A stretch of DNA of 64,000 nucleotides from Caloramator mitchellensis (GTDB taxonomy: Bacteria; Bacillota; Clostridia; Clostridiales; Caloramatoraceae), in assembly GCF_001440545.1 (NCBI RefSeq), contig NZ_LKHP01000001.1:1-64000 (forward strand), written 5' to 3'. Both the position numbers and the translations under genes were made by a program. The notes under the pieces were generated by a model, which saw only the letters and a list, made by a program, of their open reading frames with translations, was not told where the DNA came from and did not search any database. Of this stretch, positions 45,301-55,118 are shown piece by piece (position 1 is the first letter of the stretch; each line of letters opens with the position of its first letter).

Positions 45301-48300
45301 CATCAGGTTTTAGATTAAGGAATCTAAACTCCATTTTGCTTCTTATTCCTGCAAGTTCAAATGCCCTTTGAATATTAGATGTATCCGTATATTTCTTGCA
45401 TAAATCATAAACCTCATCCTTGTTGGGCCCAACGCCAATAACATAAGTTATTGTAGCAGATTCACCTTTCTTTATTTCTAACCTGTTTCTTAAACTCATA
45501 ATAGGGTCTAATACAGCGCCAACTGATTTAGATAGAGGATGCTTTAGAGCAATAGCATCTTTCAAACTTTTACCCCTACCAATAAATTTCAATCTATCTG
45601 TTTCATATTCTGTATCACCGATTTGGTTGCCTTGCAAAACAACTGAAGAAAATGCCCAGTAAGGAGTTCTTCCTTCTTCTCGTGGTCGTCTCGAAGCAAA
45701 AATTGCATTGTATTTATCATCAAATTCCGTTCTAACAAATAAATTGCTAAAGGTAGGATGTGCAATATCTGCCATGATATTGTTAAGCACTATTTCAAAA
45801 TAGCTTGTAGTTTCAAGTAAAACATCGTCATTGCTAAAATTTGTAATAGTTACTTTTCTTATTTCACAATTATCCTCAGGTGATACACATATTTCAGTAT
45901 GAACTTCAAGGTCATCTTCTTTGGTTAAATATTCAGCTTTATCTGGAGAATATTTAACTTTATAATATCTTGTTTTTTTACATACTGGTTCAAAAGTTGT
46001 AGAGAATATCTTGTCGCTGTTAAGATTTCTAATGAATATGAAGTTGCCATATAGCCTTTGAGTTACATCATCTCGCCATCGATTTATATAAATATCATTC
46101 AATTTGCTAAAGCATGAACCTCCATTTGTTAACATTAAAGTATAGTTTCCGTTTGAAAGAACATGGCAAACAGGAATGTCGCAATCAAATGCACCTAATT
46201 CTCTAACAACTATCTGTTCTTTGTATTCTTCACGCTTAAATGGTTTAACTGTTTCTTTATGTTCTTTTGTAATAATAACCCTTAGAGGAACTTTTTCCTG
46301 CAGTAAAAATTCACCGCATTTAATCACTGGGTCTGAATGAAAGTATTCAACAAGTATGTTTTTATTCAAGAAGTTATTAATAGATGCAAGAATCATACCT
46401 TGATGGTGCGCCATAAAGCTTTCTACTACAGCCGCGTTTTTATTTCTTGGAAGTCTATCGGGTGTGTAGTCTATGGCTTCATAAAGCCCATAAACTCCTT
46501 CTCCAATGTCATTCAATATTTTTTTGATATTTTTCATAGACTCCTTTGGACTAAAGGGTAGTGCAAGAATAGTCGAATACGGTGATACAACCATATCATT
46601 TATTAGCCCTCTCTTTAATCCAAGGTCGGGCACCCCGAATGCTTTATACTGATAGTTTAGTAAAAGGTCAAATGTATAGAAGCCAGATTCCGAAGTTCCC
46701 CATGGGACCTTTCTACTTTCCCCATAATTTATCTGAGCTTTTATAGCAGTATGATATGTTTCGCTTAATAGGGTATTATCAAATGTCTTCATTATTATAG
46801 GTGGCATAAAATATTCAAACATGGTTCCAGTCCATGAAACTAAGCTTCTATAGCCATTTATTTTAACAAGACTTCTACCAAGCTTAAACCAGTGAGTAGA
46901 TGGAACTTCTCTTCTTGCAACAGCAAGGTAACTTGCAAGCCTACTTTCAGATGCAAGCAAATCATAATATGAATTGGTAAGTTTATTTTCTTCCACATTG
47001 AAACCAATTGAGAACAAGTCGCGCTTTTCATCATATAACAATGTAAAATCAGTATTATCTATTATTTTGTTTAAACGATTGATTATATCACAGGTTAAGT
47101 TTATAAGCTCAGAAACTTTATTATATGCTTTTTCAAATACATTAACTTCATTAGATAATTTTTCATTTAATACTTTTTCACAAACTGACAATAAATTGTT
47201 AAGAGATGGATTTTCTTTAATATTTGTTATTTGTTCGCTCAATTTTTCATCATCTGTATTCAATAGTATAAACGGCATTAAGGTTTCAATCTGATTTTTT
47301 ATTTCAGCAGCATAATCGATGGTCTTTTTTGTCCACACAATTTTGCTTTGAGGGATTGATGATAGTTCAACACAAAGTTTATAAAGCAAATCATAATCCA
47401 GCTTTTCATAAGATAATAATTCGCTAATTCTATCGTTAAAATTATTATCAAGTTCAACAGTAAGATTAATAGTATCCCTTAAGCCCAAAACAGTCTCTTT
47501 AGAGAGCAAAGGTTTGCTCAATAAATCATTAATACCCTGCCTTAGAGTAATTAAATACCCTATAAAATTGCCATTGTCTACTGTTGAAATATAGTATGGT
47601 CTTAAAACCTCAAGAGTTCTTGTATCATACCAATTGAATAGATGGCCATTCCACTTTTTTAATTTTTCTAATGTAGTTAGTGTGTCATATATTTTATTCA
47701 AAAAACTTTCAAAGGATAAATAGCCAAGATTATATGCCGAAAGGCAACTCAAAAGATAAAACCCTATATTCGTAGGTGAAGTTCTATGTGCAACTTTTCT
47801 AACGGGACTTTGTTGATAATTATCCACAGGCAGGTAGTTATTATCCTTGCCGCTAAATTCTTCATAATACAGCCAGGTTTTTCTTGCAATGCGTCTTATT
47901 ATTTCTACGTCTTCCTTTTCAATTTCAAAGGATTGAGTTTTAATAATGCTAATTGAATATGCTATATAGGGTGAAGAAAGCCACAAAATACAAACAATTA
48001 ATGTTGAAAATATTAAACTATTAATTGCAAATGATGATACTAAACATATAACTGATAAAATTATCCCAGGATACATTCTGATAAAATAACTTTTCAAATC
48101 GTTCTTTAAAGTGCTTTCAACATCAGCTGCTGTAACCCATTCGAGAGTATTTTTATTGGATATATAAATTCTATAGAGAGTTTTAAAAATTGCGTGCGCC
48201 ATCATATATGCCTGATAAGGAAGGAACGCAAAGTTCAATAGACTCTGATAAACTGTTGCTTTAAGTCCATATATCAGATTTCCATTTAACTTTTCTCTTG

Positions 48301-50875
48301 GAGAAATAATCCATTTCAAATTGATATAATCAAGCAATCCCAAAACAATAGGGAAAAACATTGAAGATATTACTATAAGGAATATAATTATATTACTTAC
48401 AAACAGAATATTAAATAGTATCAATATAAAATACGAAATAGGTAAAATACTTCTTCTCAGATTATCAATTATTTTCCATTTTGAAATAAAGTTGAGTGGA
48501 TTTTTTACAACTCTACCATTTGCATCCCTAATCTTAGATTTAAGCCAATGTATTGTTTGCCAATCGCCGCGAGTCCACCTGTGTAAACGCATCATGTATG
48601 AACTATATTTTTCGGGGTAGTTATCTATTAATTCTACATCTGTTACTAATCCTACCCTTAAGTAGCTACCTTCTATCAAATCATGACTTAAAAGAGTATT
48701 TTCCGGTATATCTTTTAAACTTTCTTTGAAAATATCAATATCGAATATGCCTTTTCCTGTAAAAATAGCTTCCTGAAAAACATCCTGATAAATATCAGAT
48801 ATTGCTTTAGAGTAGGGGTCAATGCCACCGTTGCCTGCAAATATTCTAGAAAACGTGCTCTTATTTGCACTTTCTATATTTATGCCTATACGGGGTTGGA
48901 TTAAACCGTAACCTTTTTTGACAACTTTTGTTGATTCATCAAATACAGCTTTATTCAATGGATGGGAGATAGCTCCAATTAGTTTTTCAGCACTCCCTAT
49001 AGGCATTATTGTATCGGCATCTACTGTCAATATATACTTTGCATTTTTGAGAACGGATATATCTGATGAAATCAATGTATATGTTGTTTCCTGACTGCCC
49101 CTGATAAGTTCAACAAACTCAAAAATTGCTCCTCTTTTTCTTTCCCATCCCATCCATTTATTTTGCCTTTGATTAAAAATTTTTTTTCTGTGAAAGTAGT
49201 AGAATATATTTTCATCACTTGAATATTTTTTGTTCAAACTGTTAACAAGCTCTAAACCTTTATCTATAATTTCTTTTTCGTTTCCAACTATTTCTTCCTT
49301 AGAGTCAACAAAGTCTCCTAAAACAGCAAAGTAAATATTTTTTCCTTTATTTGCATTATAGTTTATTTCTAATTGTCTAAAAATACTTTTTACTCTCTCA
49401 ACATTTGGAAATACAGTTGGAACTATTACAATTGTTTTATATTCTTCAGGTATACCATCTTTAAACTCAAGCTTAGGTAAAAAAGTAGCTTCGAAAATGT
49501 GAGTGAATATCCAATTAGCAATAGATATAGAAATATCACTAAAAGGAAACAAAATCAGTATAAAAGAAACAAGACTTAATGTTACTTTTCCAGAAACAAA
49601 ATATACCAAATAAGCAAAAGATGACGTTGATAGCAGTAGGAATAGAATTATTGTTGAAAAATAGAGTAATCTCTTGGCTTTCTTTTTGTCAGAGCTAATT
49701 TTTCCAGTAAGTTTGTTAATTAAAACATTTCTTCCATCATCTAGTAAGTAATAACCAATATGGCTGGATTTCTCATCTTCACCAAATTCTTTAGATAGCA
49801 ATATTAACGTTTTAGCTATTTTACTCTCTGATACCTTATATCTTTTAGATAATTTTCTTACTACGTGTCTATAATAATCACGAGTTTCACTGTCCTGTTT
49901 TAGGAAATATGCATCATTAGATAATATTTTGTCAACTGCTGAAACTTCTTCAAAAATCTCATTCCAGTCAAGTGAACCTATTAGCCTTAGGCTGTTGATG
50001 CTATTTCCAAAAGATATAGTATGCTGTGACTGTTCTTGGTGCTCTATATTTATTGCATTATCAATGCTTATGTTTTCATCTGATAGTTTTGACTTGATAA
50101 AATCCAAAATAGGTTCATAGTAATAATCGTTTCTTTTCAAGCTTTCAGTAAGATGTTCTATATAAGTTGAAGTAATCTTTTTTTCTTCTAAATCCTTTAT
50201 TAGATGTTCAGTAATTTTTTCATAGTCATCAAACCTTAGAGCAGATTCGACCTTTTCCCATTCATATTGAGTTGCATTTATTTTTTCGCATAAAAATCTT
50301 AATTTCTCAATTAAAGCAATTGAAATAATTAAAGGCAATGCCCAAATTTCGTTCATCGATAGAGGGTGTATTTTTTGATAGGAGTTCAGGAAATTTACAA
50401 GGATGTCCCTGTCGATTCTACCATCAGTGTGTGATATAAGTTCAATAGCAAGTATAAATATGCGAGGAAAATTTTTATAATAGCCCTTGTCCAATACCTC
50501 TAATTCTTTATAGATATCGCTATTTATATTTCGTATTACATTTTTATAAGTTTCCTCTACAATATAAAAATTATCAAGAAGCCAATCACTTCCGGAAGGC
50601 AAACTTTTTCTTTCTTTTGCTTTCTCATTTGTCTTGACATATGTATCACAGATATATTTGTAATTATCAATTAAACGGGGCTTAATATTGCTAATGCCCC
50701 GTTTATTTTTTGATATAGAGTGTCCCTTTGCAATTTCTTTAGCATGCTGAATAAGTTCATCATAACTCAATATAGCATCCTTGATTTCTATATAAACTTT
50801 TGATTTTTTAACGGGTTTGTTTATTATAATGAGAGTTAATAGAAGTGCGGCAAAGAAAATAGCAACATATAACAT
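42356..50875 (-). CDS. ndvB: Cyclic beta-1,2-glucan synthase (NdvB/CgsA type)
   Basis: The 2839-residue membrane protein has the three-part design of these enzymes. An N-terminal helix and cytoplasmic helical region lead to a GT84 glycosyltransferase with DADT near 620, SHDLIEGSYLR and RWTRGDWQ, embedded in hydrophobic segments near 400-460, 800-850 and 935-980. A central glycoamylase-like cyclisation domain (GH189-type) has MAHHQGMI near 1490. The C-terminal GH94 phosphorylase-like domain has GSGDWNDGMN near 2520. It should polymerise glucose from UDP-glucose and cyclise the chain. It is downstream of, and 19 bp from, a nucleotidyltransferase gene. Confidence 0.93.
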   Translation of the reverse strand: MLYVAIFFAALLLTLIIINKPVKKSKVYIEIKDAILSYDELIQHAKEIAKGHSISKNKRGISNIKPRLIDNYKYICDTYVKTNEKAKERKSLPSGSDWLLDNFYIVEETYKNVIRNINSDIYKELEVLDKGYYKNFPRIFILAIELISHTDGRIDRDILVNFLNSYQKIHPLSMNEIWALPLIISIALIEKLRFLCEKINATQYEWEKVESALRFDDYEKITEHLIKDLEEKKITSTYIEHLTESLKRNDYYYEPILDFIKSKLSDENISIDNAINIEHQEQSQHTISFGNSINSLRLIGSLDWNEIFEEVSAVDKILSNDAYFLKQDSETRDYYRHVVRKLSKRYKVSESKIAKTLILLSKEFGEDEKSSHIGYYLLDDGRNVLINKLTGKISSDKKKAKRLLYFSTIILFLLLSTSSFAYLVYFVSGKVTLSLVSFILILFPFSDISISIANWIFTHIFEATFLPKLEFKDGIPEEYKTIVIVPTVFPNVERVKSIFRQLEINYNANKGKNIYFAVLGDFVDSKEEIVGNEKEIIDKGLELVNSLNKKYSSDENIFYYFHRKKIFNQRQNKWMGWERKRGAIFEFVELIRGSQETTYTLISSDISVLKNAKYILTVDADTIMPIGSAEKLIGAISHPLNKAVFDESTKVVKKGYGLIQPRIGINIESANKSTFSRIFAGNGGIDPYSKAISDIYQDVFQEAIFTGKGIFDIDIFKESLKDIPENTLLSHDLIEGSYLRVGLVTDVELIDNYPEKYSSYMMRLHRWTRGDWQTIHWLKSKIRDANGRVVKNPLNFISKWKIIDNLRRSILPISYFILILFNILFVSNIIIFLIVISSMFFPIVLGLLDYINLKWIISPREKLNGNLIYGLKATVYQSLLNFAFLPYQAYMMAHAIFKTLYRIYISNKNTLEWVTAADVESTLKNDLKSYFIRMYPGIILSVICLVSSFAINSLIFSTLIVCILWLSSPYIAYSISIIKTQSFEIEKEDVEIIRRIARKTWLYYEEFSGKDNNYLPVDNYQQSPVRKVAHRTSPTNIGFYLLSCLSAYNLGYLSFESFLNKIYDTLTTLEKLKKWNGHLFNWYDTRTLEVLRPYYISTVDNGNFIGYLITLRQGINDLLSKPLLSKETVLGLRDTINLTVELDNNFNDRISELLSYEKLDYDLLYKLCVELSSIPQSKIVWTKKTIDYAAEIKNQIETLMPFILLNTDDEKLSEQITNIKENPSLNNLLSVCEKVLNEKLSNEVNVFEKAYNKVSELINLTCDIINRLNKIIDNTDFTLLYDEKRDLFSIGFNVEENKLTNSYYDLLASESRLASYLAVARREVPSTHWFKLGRSLVKINGYRSLVSWTGTMFEYFMPPIIMKTFDNTLLSETYHTAIKAQINYGESRKVPWGTSESGFYTFDLLLNYQYKAFGVPDLGLKRGLINDMVVSPYSTILALPFSPKESMKNIKKILNDIGEGVYGLYEAIDYTPDRLPRNKNAAVVESFMAHHQGMILASINNFLNKNILVEYFHSDPVIKCGEFLLQEKVPLRVIITKEHKETVKPFKREEYKEQIVVRELGAFDCDIPVCHVLSNGNYTLMLTNGGSCFSKLNDIYINRWRDDVTQRLYGNFIFIRNLNSDKIFSTTFEPVCKKTRYYKVKYSPDKAEYLTKEDDLEVHTEICVSPEDNCEIRKVTITNFSNDDVLLETTSYFEIVLNNIMADIAHPTFSNLFVRTEFDDKYNAIFASRRPREEGRTPYWAFSSVVLQGNQIGDTEYETDRLKFIGRGKSLKDAIALKHPLSKSVGAVLDPIMSLRNRLEIKKGESATITYVIGVGPNKDEVYDLCKKYTDTSNIQRAFELAGIRSKMEFRFLNLKPDEVEAFDSMLSHIIYLSPLKQRYKDLLKNNTKGQQSLWQYGISGDLPVVLVTIDKSEDIDQVRTMLKAHEYWRNKGIRVDLVILNQDEGSYLQPLRDLILDTVMRSITSDKVNSAGGVFILNANEMPVEDVNLLYTVARLIIHSQKGSIVKQIKSTPVYTESYKIEPTIISDTLPYNDIPLGNLEFFNEIGGFDTQNNEYVIKIKGDTNTPLPWSNVIANEKFGSLITEAGGGYSWYKNSRENKITPWSNDPVSDSQGEVIYIKDNETNEYWSITPNPVRQNKSYIIRHGLGYSKFIQENHYLYQELISFVPVEDTLKINLIKIKNTANVDRKISLYYYIRPVLGVSENSSQQFILTDVLPLTGTIIFKNTYNTDFPGTVSFVDTSEIKDSFTCDRMEFIGPYKDLRMPYGIMKDELSNNFGAGYDPCVAIKISVDVKSQEEKEIVFLLGAADKYEDVTLLVNKYKSITKCVEELNKVKTHWNSLVNVLQVKTPDRSMDIMLNSWLIYQTLSCRLLARSAFYQSGGAYGFRDQLQDVLSLINISPKIAREQIILHSKHQFVEGDVLHWWHNTANTKGIRTKFSDDLLWLPFVVIEYIYKTGDYSILDVKTKFLEGEPLRENEDEKYGVPVKSEEKASIYEHCIRAIERSLNYGEHGIPLMGSGDWNDGMNTVGNKGKGESVWLGWFIFAILKKFIPLCKLKYDYHRAERYEDAINNILKSIEENAWDGEWYRRAYFDDGTPLGSSLNTECKIDSLAQTWGLISGAADYNRALIAMKSLENYLINREAGIIMLFTPPFDKSDLHPGYIKGYVPGVRENGGQYTHAATWVIYAYAILGDGDKAWELFNMINPINHSRTHFEVAKYKVEPYVMAADVYAVEPHVGRGGWTWYTGSSSWMYKVGIEEILGFKKSGDKLMIDPCIPKHWQEYEMTYRYMDTTYKIRVFNTDGKNKGVSKTILDGNLLEKNIIPLVNDVVEHVVEVVL

Positions 50876-50894
50876 GTGCCCATTTCCCCTTTCC

Positions 50895-53351
50895 TTAAGT
50901 AATATTTATTAATTTTGATATCCTATCATATACTTCATTGCATATTTCTTCAGCATATTCTTCTGTTTGCCCTTCAGCGTATAAATTAAACTTAGCCTTT
51001 TCATTGTCTGGAACCACAAGTGCCCAACCATGAGGTAGATTGATTTTTATTCCTTCAAACAATTCGATATTTTGCCCTTTATGTTCTTCAATTAACTGTC
51101 TGATTATTCTTCCACGTTGGCTTGAATCGCAGTATATTTCTTTTTGCTTTGTATGGAATTTAGGAATTTCGTTAACTAAATCGCTTAAATCAATGTTATT
51201 TCCCAAAAGATAATCTATTATTATCGCGCTTGCACTAAAAGCATCAAAATTTAATAGATATTGATTATAGGAGTCGCTTTCTTTGCTATCTAGCATAGAG
51301 TTTATAATATTTGAAAGGTTTGATTTTGTTCTAACAATCTCTATGTTGTAGCAACTACCTATTTCATCTACCTGATTTGTTACAGTATATGGAACTATGA
51401 ATTTGCTTAGATTACCTGAACGTCCAAGCATTATTTCCGACAATAACAAATATCTTTCGCTATCTATAATGTTTCCTTTATCATCTATAACAGTTAATGT
51501 TTCTGCATTTTCATTTATCAAATATCCTAAAAATATTTTTTCGTTTGTTACGCGACTTTTGATTGAATTTATAATAGAATCTTTAATCTCAATATCAATC
51601 AGACTATAGTCGATTATTGTTCTACATCCTATGGATTGCATAAGCCTATTGATTAGATAAATATTAGTTTCATTATTAGATGCAATCAAAACCTTTGGCC
51701 GTTTGCTTTTAATTTTTGAAGTATTCTTAAGCAGCTCAATAATGCTATTTAGATATAAAGAAGTATAGTTGTATACCTTGACTACATCATTTATGCCGTC
51801 AGAATTGCATCTTTCAAAGTCTTGTCTTTGATAAAGGTGTTCTAGTTTTTTTTCAGTGTTTCTATCTATGTTTCCGCCATTTTCGTTTAAAAATTCAATG
51901 TGTATTTTGTTCTTTTCATATACATCCAATGATACGTGAATACCACCTGATGCGTTGTAGAATCTAATTGCGTGCCTTGTTATTGGAAGCATAATATTTT
52001 CAATGTCTATTATTTTTACACCTGATGATAATGCTCCGGATAAAATTGAATTTTTTATAGCTTTTGAAGCGTTTGTATCGTCGCATGATATAATAATTGG
52101 TTTATCTTTTTTTACTAAATTTGCGTATGCAGAGCCTAATAGGCTTGAAAATTCAGGCGTAATATCTATATTTATCTCTCCTGAAATATCTCGATTACCA
52201 AAAAGAGTTTTTGCAATCTTGGTCCCCCAGACAAGATTGTTATTAACTACGGTCTCTTCTTTAATTTTTTTGTATGGCCAAATCTTAATACCGGGGTTAA
52301 TAGTAACGTTTGAAGAAATCAAGGATTCAGAACCAATAACTGAATCTTCATAAAGATTAACATTATTTTTTACAACAACTTTATTGCAAAGAATTGACGC
52401 TCTTGATTGAACAGAATGTCCAATATGGCAGTTGTCCCATACAATAGTCCTCTTTAGCGAAGAGGTTTCATCAATAGTGCAGTTGTTGCCTATAATAGTA
52501 TAAGCATCAATTAATACTCCTGATTTTATAGTGCAGTTTTTTCCTATATAAACCGGAGGGACTAATCTACAATCATCGTAAATTATGCTATCTTCATCAA
52601 TATATACTCCATCGGAAATTTTTCTTGCGCCAAAATCGATTTTAACTTTTCCATCAAGAATATCAAAATGAGTTTGTTTATAAGAGTTGATATCACCAAT
52701 ATCATTCCAATATTCATTTGTTACATACCCAAACATTGGAATGTTATCCTTAAGAAGCCGTGGAAACAAATCCTTGCTAAAATCAAAACTATCACCTTTA
52801 TTGTAATAATGAAATACTTCCTTTTCCAATATGTAAATTCCTGTATTTATAGTATCGCTGAAAACTTCTCCCCAGCTTGGTTTTTCAAGAAATCTCTGAA
52901 TCCTGCCGTTTTCATCTATAATAACTATGCCATATTCTAACGGATTGGTTTCGCGTTTTAATATTAAAGTTGCCTTTGAACCTTTTTGTTTGTGATAATT
53001 TATTGCCTTTGTCAAATCAATGTCAGTCAAAACATCCCCGCTGAGGATTAGTATTGTTCCATCTAAAAATTCTCCTGTATTTAAAACGCTTCCGCCTGTT
53101 CCGAGAGGAGTTTCTTCTATAAAATAATCGATGTTTACATCATATTTGCTACCATCGCCAAGATAATCCATTATATAATTAGACAGATAATATGTAGTTA
53201 TAGCAATATCGGTGATTTGATGTTTTTTAAGAAGATTAATAGCATATTCGACAACTGGTTTGTTCATGACAGGAACCATAGGCTTTGGGATGCCGCTTGT
53301 TAGGGGTCTTAGCCTTGTTCCTTCTCCACCAGCCATTATAACTGCCTTCAT
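50895..53351 (-). CDS. Sugar-phosphate nucleotidyltransferase fused to a degenerate phosphoglucomutase-like domain
   Basis: The 818-residue protein begins MKAVIMAGGEGTRLRPLTSGIPKPMVPVMNKPVVEY, the nucleotidyltransferase site, with ETPLGTGGSV and LSGDVLTDID. A left-handed beta-helix of hexapeptide repeats follows at about 250-375. The rest, about 390-818, is phosphohexomutase-like, but the catalytic Ser-His-Asn-Pro loop is replaced by ASGGIHVS and the C-terminal phosphate loop by PDNEKAK, so mutase activity is doubtful. The nucleotide sugar is unknown; UDP-glucose or GDP-mannose type are both possible. ATG 53351 follows GGGAG. It shares an operon with the cyclic glucan synthase. Confidence 0.88.
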   Translation of the reverse strand: MKAVIMAGGEGTRLRPLTSGIPKPMVPVMNKPVVEYAINLLKKHQITDIAITTYYLSNYIMDYLGDGSKYDVNIDYFIEETPLGTGGSVLNTGEFLDGTILILSGDVLTDIDLTKAINYHKQKGSKATLILKRETNPLEYGIVIIDENGRIQRFLEKPSWGEVFSDTINTGIYILEKEVFHYYNKGDSFDFSKDLFPRLLKDNIPMFGYVTNEYWNDIGDINSYKQTHFDILDGKVKIDFGARKISDGVYIDEDSIIYDDCRLVPPVYIGKNCTIKSGVLIDAYTIIGNNCTIDETSSLKRTIVWDNCHIGHSVQSRASILCNKVVVKNNVNLYEDSVIGSESLISSNVTINPGIKIWPYKKIKEETVVNNNLVWGTKIAKTLFGNRDISGEINIDITPEFSSLLGSAYANLVKKDKPIIISCDDTNASKAIKNSILSGALSSGVKIIDIENIMLPITRHAIRFYNASGGIHVSLDVYEKNKIHIEFLNENGGNIDRNTEKKLEHLYQRQDFERCNSDGINDVVKVYNYTSLYLNSIIELLKNTSKIKSKRPKVLIASNNETNIYLINRLMQSIGCRTIIDYSLIDIEIKDSIINSIKSRVTNEKIFLGYLINENAETLTVIDDKGNIIDSERYLLLSEIMLGRSGNLSKFIVPYTVTNQVDEIGSCYNIEIVRTKSNLSNIINSMLDSKESDSYNQYLLNFDAFSASAIIIDYLLGNNIDLSDLVNEIPKFHTKQKEIYCDSSQRGRIIRQLIEEHKGQNIELFEGIKINLPHGWALVVPDNEKAKFNLYAEGQTEEYAEEICNEVYDRISKLINIT

Positions 53352-53479
53352 GATATGCACTCCCTTACCAAATATTGTGTCTATATAATATTCTTTAATA
53401 AAATTGAGTCCTTTATACTTTAAAATATATTTTTTGCAGATAAAATTTTGTGATATATTAATTAAAAGGGGTTGTTACT

Positions 53480-54064
53480 ATGGAAGATAAATTAAAGGTC
53501 TTATATCATATTTTTGGCGGTATATATGTTCCTAGAGATATTGTTAATAGCGGAGCAATAGTTCATATAAGCGATACTCCCTCATTCATTTATAATTCAA
53601 TTATCAAAATGCTGGAAAAAATAAAGCCAAAAACAATTATTCACACCGGAGACATTGCTGATGATATAAAACTTGAGTTAAGACCGCAGCTTATTGATGT
53701 ATATAAAAAGGAATCAAATAAATTTATTTTGCAATTATCAAATCATAGCGAAAAAGTATATATAATACCGGGAAATCATGATTCAATAGAAAATTTAACA
53801 ATACCAGATAATGTAGAAGTTAAATACGAGGGGGAAACAATTAAAATAGATGATATAAAATTAGGTCTAGCTCATAAATTTGAAAATCTTCCTGATAATG
53901 TTGATTTGTTTTTATTTGGACATGATTTGAACAGCGGAGATTTTAGATATCTTAACGGCATAAAAAATATTAATGTTATTAAAGGTCGTAAAGAAATAAT
54001 TAAACTATGTTATCCAATAGGAACTGATAATTATAGATTGAGAAAAAACAGATTGGGAAAGTGA
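53480..54064 (+). CDS. Calcineurin-like metallophosphoesterase
   Basis: The 194-residue protein has most of the metallophosphoesterase motifs: VHISDTP with Asp32, HTGDIADD with Asp58, PGNHD with Asn98-His99, LAHK and FGHDL. The first and last motifs are altered (D-x-P for D-x-H and GHD for GHxH), so metal binding may differ. It is a small YfcE/MJ0936-like protein of unknown substrate. It diverges from the nucleotidyltransferase gene and precedes an unrecognised gene by 10 bp. Confidence 0.8.
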   Translation: MEDKLKVLYHIFGGIYVPRDIVNSGAIVHISDTPSFIYNSIIKMLEKIKPKTIIHTGDIADDIKLELRPQLIDVYKKESNKFILQLSNHSEKVYIIPGNHDSIENLTIPDNVEVKYEGETIKIDDIKLGLAHKFENLPDNVDLFLFGHDLNSGDFRYLNGIKNINVIKGRKEIIKLCYPIGTDNYRLRKNRLGK

Positions 54065-54074
54065 GGGGATTTTT

Positions 54075-55085
54075 ATGTTATCGTTTTTTAGAGGTGGACC
54101 TAAATTGGTTGTCTTTGGAAGCCGAAATATAAGCTCATTAAATGAATTTCTTGTTGATAATTTTAAAGGTGTTATAACAGATTTGGACAACGCTTTAGAG
54201 ATCTCAGATGAAAACAGCACCATTGTTTTTATCACAGAACCTGGCAAGAGATTTGCACACTATGATGATATAAAATCAATTATTTTATTGCCTGTTTCAT
54301 CTGATGAATTTTTTAGTGGAATGTTCAATACGATTGGAAACAATTTGATTTTAGACTGCCATATTGCACCTGGAATATTGATAATGAGGACTTTAGGGGA
54401 TTGTGAAAAAGTTATTCAATCTGTGCAGGAAACCTATGGGGGAGAAATTTATCCCTTGCATGAAAGTCTTGATCGAGGAACATTTAATGATACTGTAATT
54501 TGTTTTACTGATAAGCCAATTGATAAGAAAAACAAACTCTCTGACTTAAATGAAAAAACTCTTTTGGTTAAAATTAATTATCATGAATTAAATAGAAAAA
54601 TAAGAAATCAAGCCTTAAGATTTTTAAATGAAGGTTTAGTAGGTGTAGATTGGAATGAAATTAACATAAGAATTTATGACAGGTATAGCAAATACAAATT
54701 ACATTATGACAGGTTGTGTATTATTCTTGATAATTTTGATATAGGTTTAGTTTTAGGAGAAACATGGACCAAAGATTATCCTCGTTTTATGATGTCAGTC
54801 CTTGTATATCAGGTTAGATTATTTACGCTGATGTATCCCGTCGAAATTAAAAGAATATTGTTAGGGCTTGAATATCTTGATGATGGAGAAAGGATTGTTG
54901 ATTTGGATTTGATTTTCAAGAACAAAAAGGTAGATTGGCCGGAGGCAAAGGATAAAAATACAAAAGGTTATGATAGGTGGCAACTAGGTTTAAAATATAG
55001 AAGAGAAATTTTAGAAAAACTTGATGAAGATTCGATAAAAAAGCTATACAGGATTGAAGATGAAATAAGAAAAAGTAGGGTATAA
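54075..55085 (+). CDS. Unrecognised 336-residue cytoplasmic protein
   Basis: I do not recognise this family. It has no signal peptide or membrane helix. The first half (to about 165) has alternating hydrophobic strands and charged turns, e.g. PKLVVFGSRNISSLNEFL and STIVFITEPGKRFAHYDDIKSI, suggesting an alpha/beta fold. The second half is helical, with YPRFMMSVLVYQVRLFTLMYPVEIKRILLGLEYLDDGERIVDLD and a charged end. No Walker, metal or catalytic motif stands out. It starts behind GAGGGGAT, 10 bp after the metallophosphoesterase, so the two are probably one operon. The gene is close to a strong terminator. Confidence 0.75.
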   Translation: MLSFFRGGPKLVVFGSRNISSLNEFLVDNFKGVITDLDNALEISDENSTIVFITEPGKRFAHYDDIKSIILLPVSSDEFFSGMFNTIGNNLILDCHIAPGILIMRTLGDCEKVIQSVQETYGGEIYPLHESLDRGTFNDTVICFTDKPIDKKNKLSDLNEKTLLVKINYHELNRKIRNQALRFLNEGLVGVDWNEINIRIYDRYSKYKLHYDRLCIILDNFDIGLVLGETWTKDYPRFMMSVLVYQVRLFTLMYPVEIKRILLGLEYLDDGERIVDLDLIFKNKKVDWPEAKDKNTKGYDRWQLGLKYRREILEKLDEDSIKKLYRIEDEIRKSRV

Positions 55086-55089
55086 AAAA

Positions 55090-55112
55090 GGAGAGTATCC
55101 ACTCTCCTTGCT
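55090..55112. terminator. Bidirectional terminator between the unknown gene and the zinc-ribbon gene
   Basis: GGAGAGT pairs with ACTCTCC around ATCC. A run of T residues follows on each strand (TTTTTTATA on the minus strand). Confidence 0.8.
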
Positions 55113-55118
55113 TTTATC

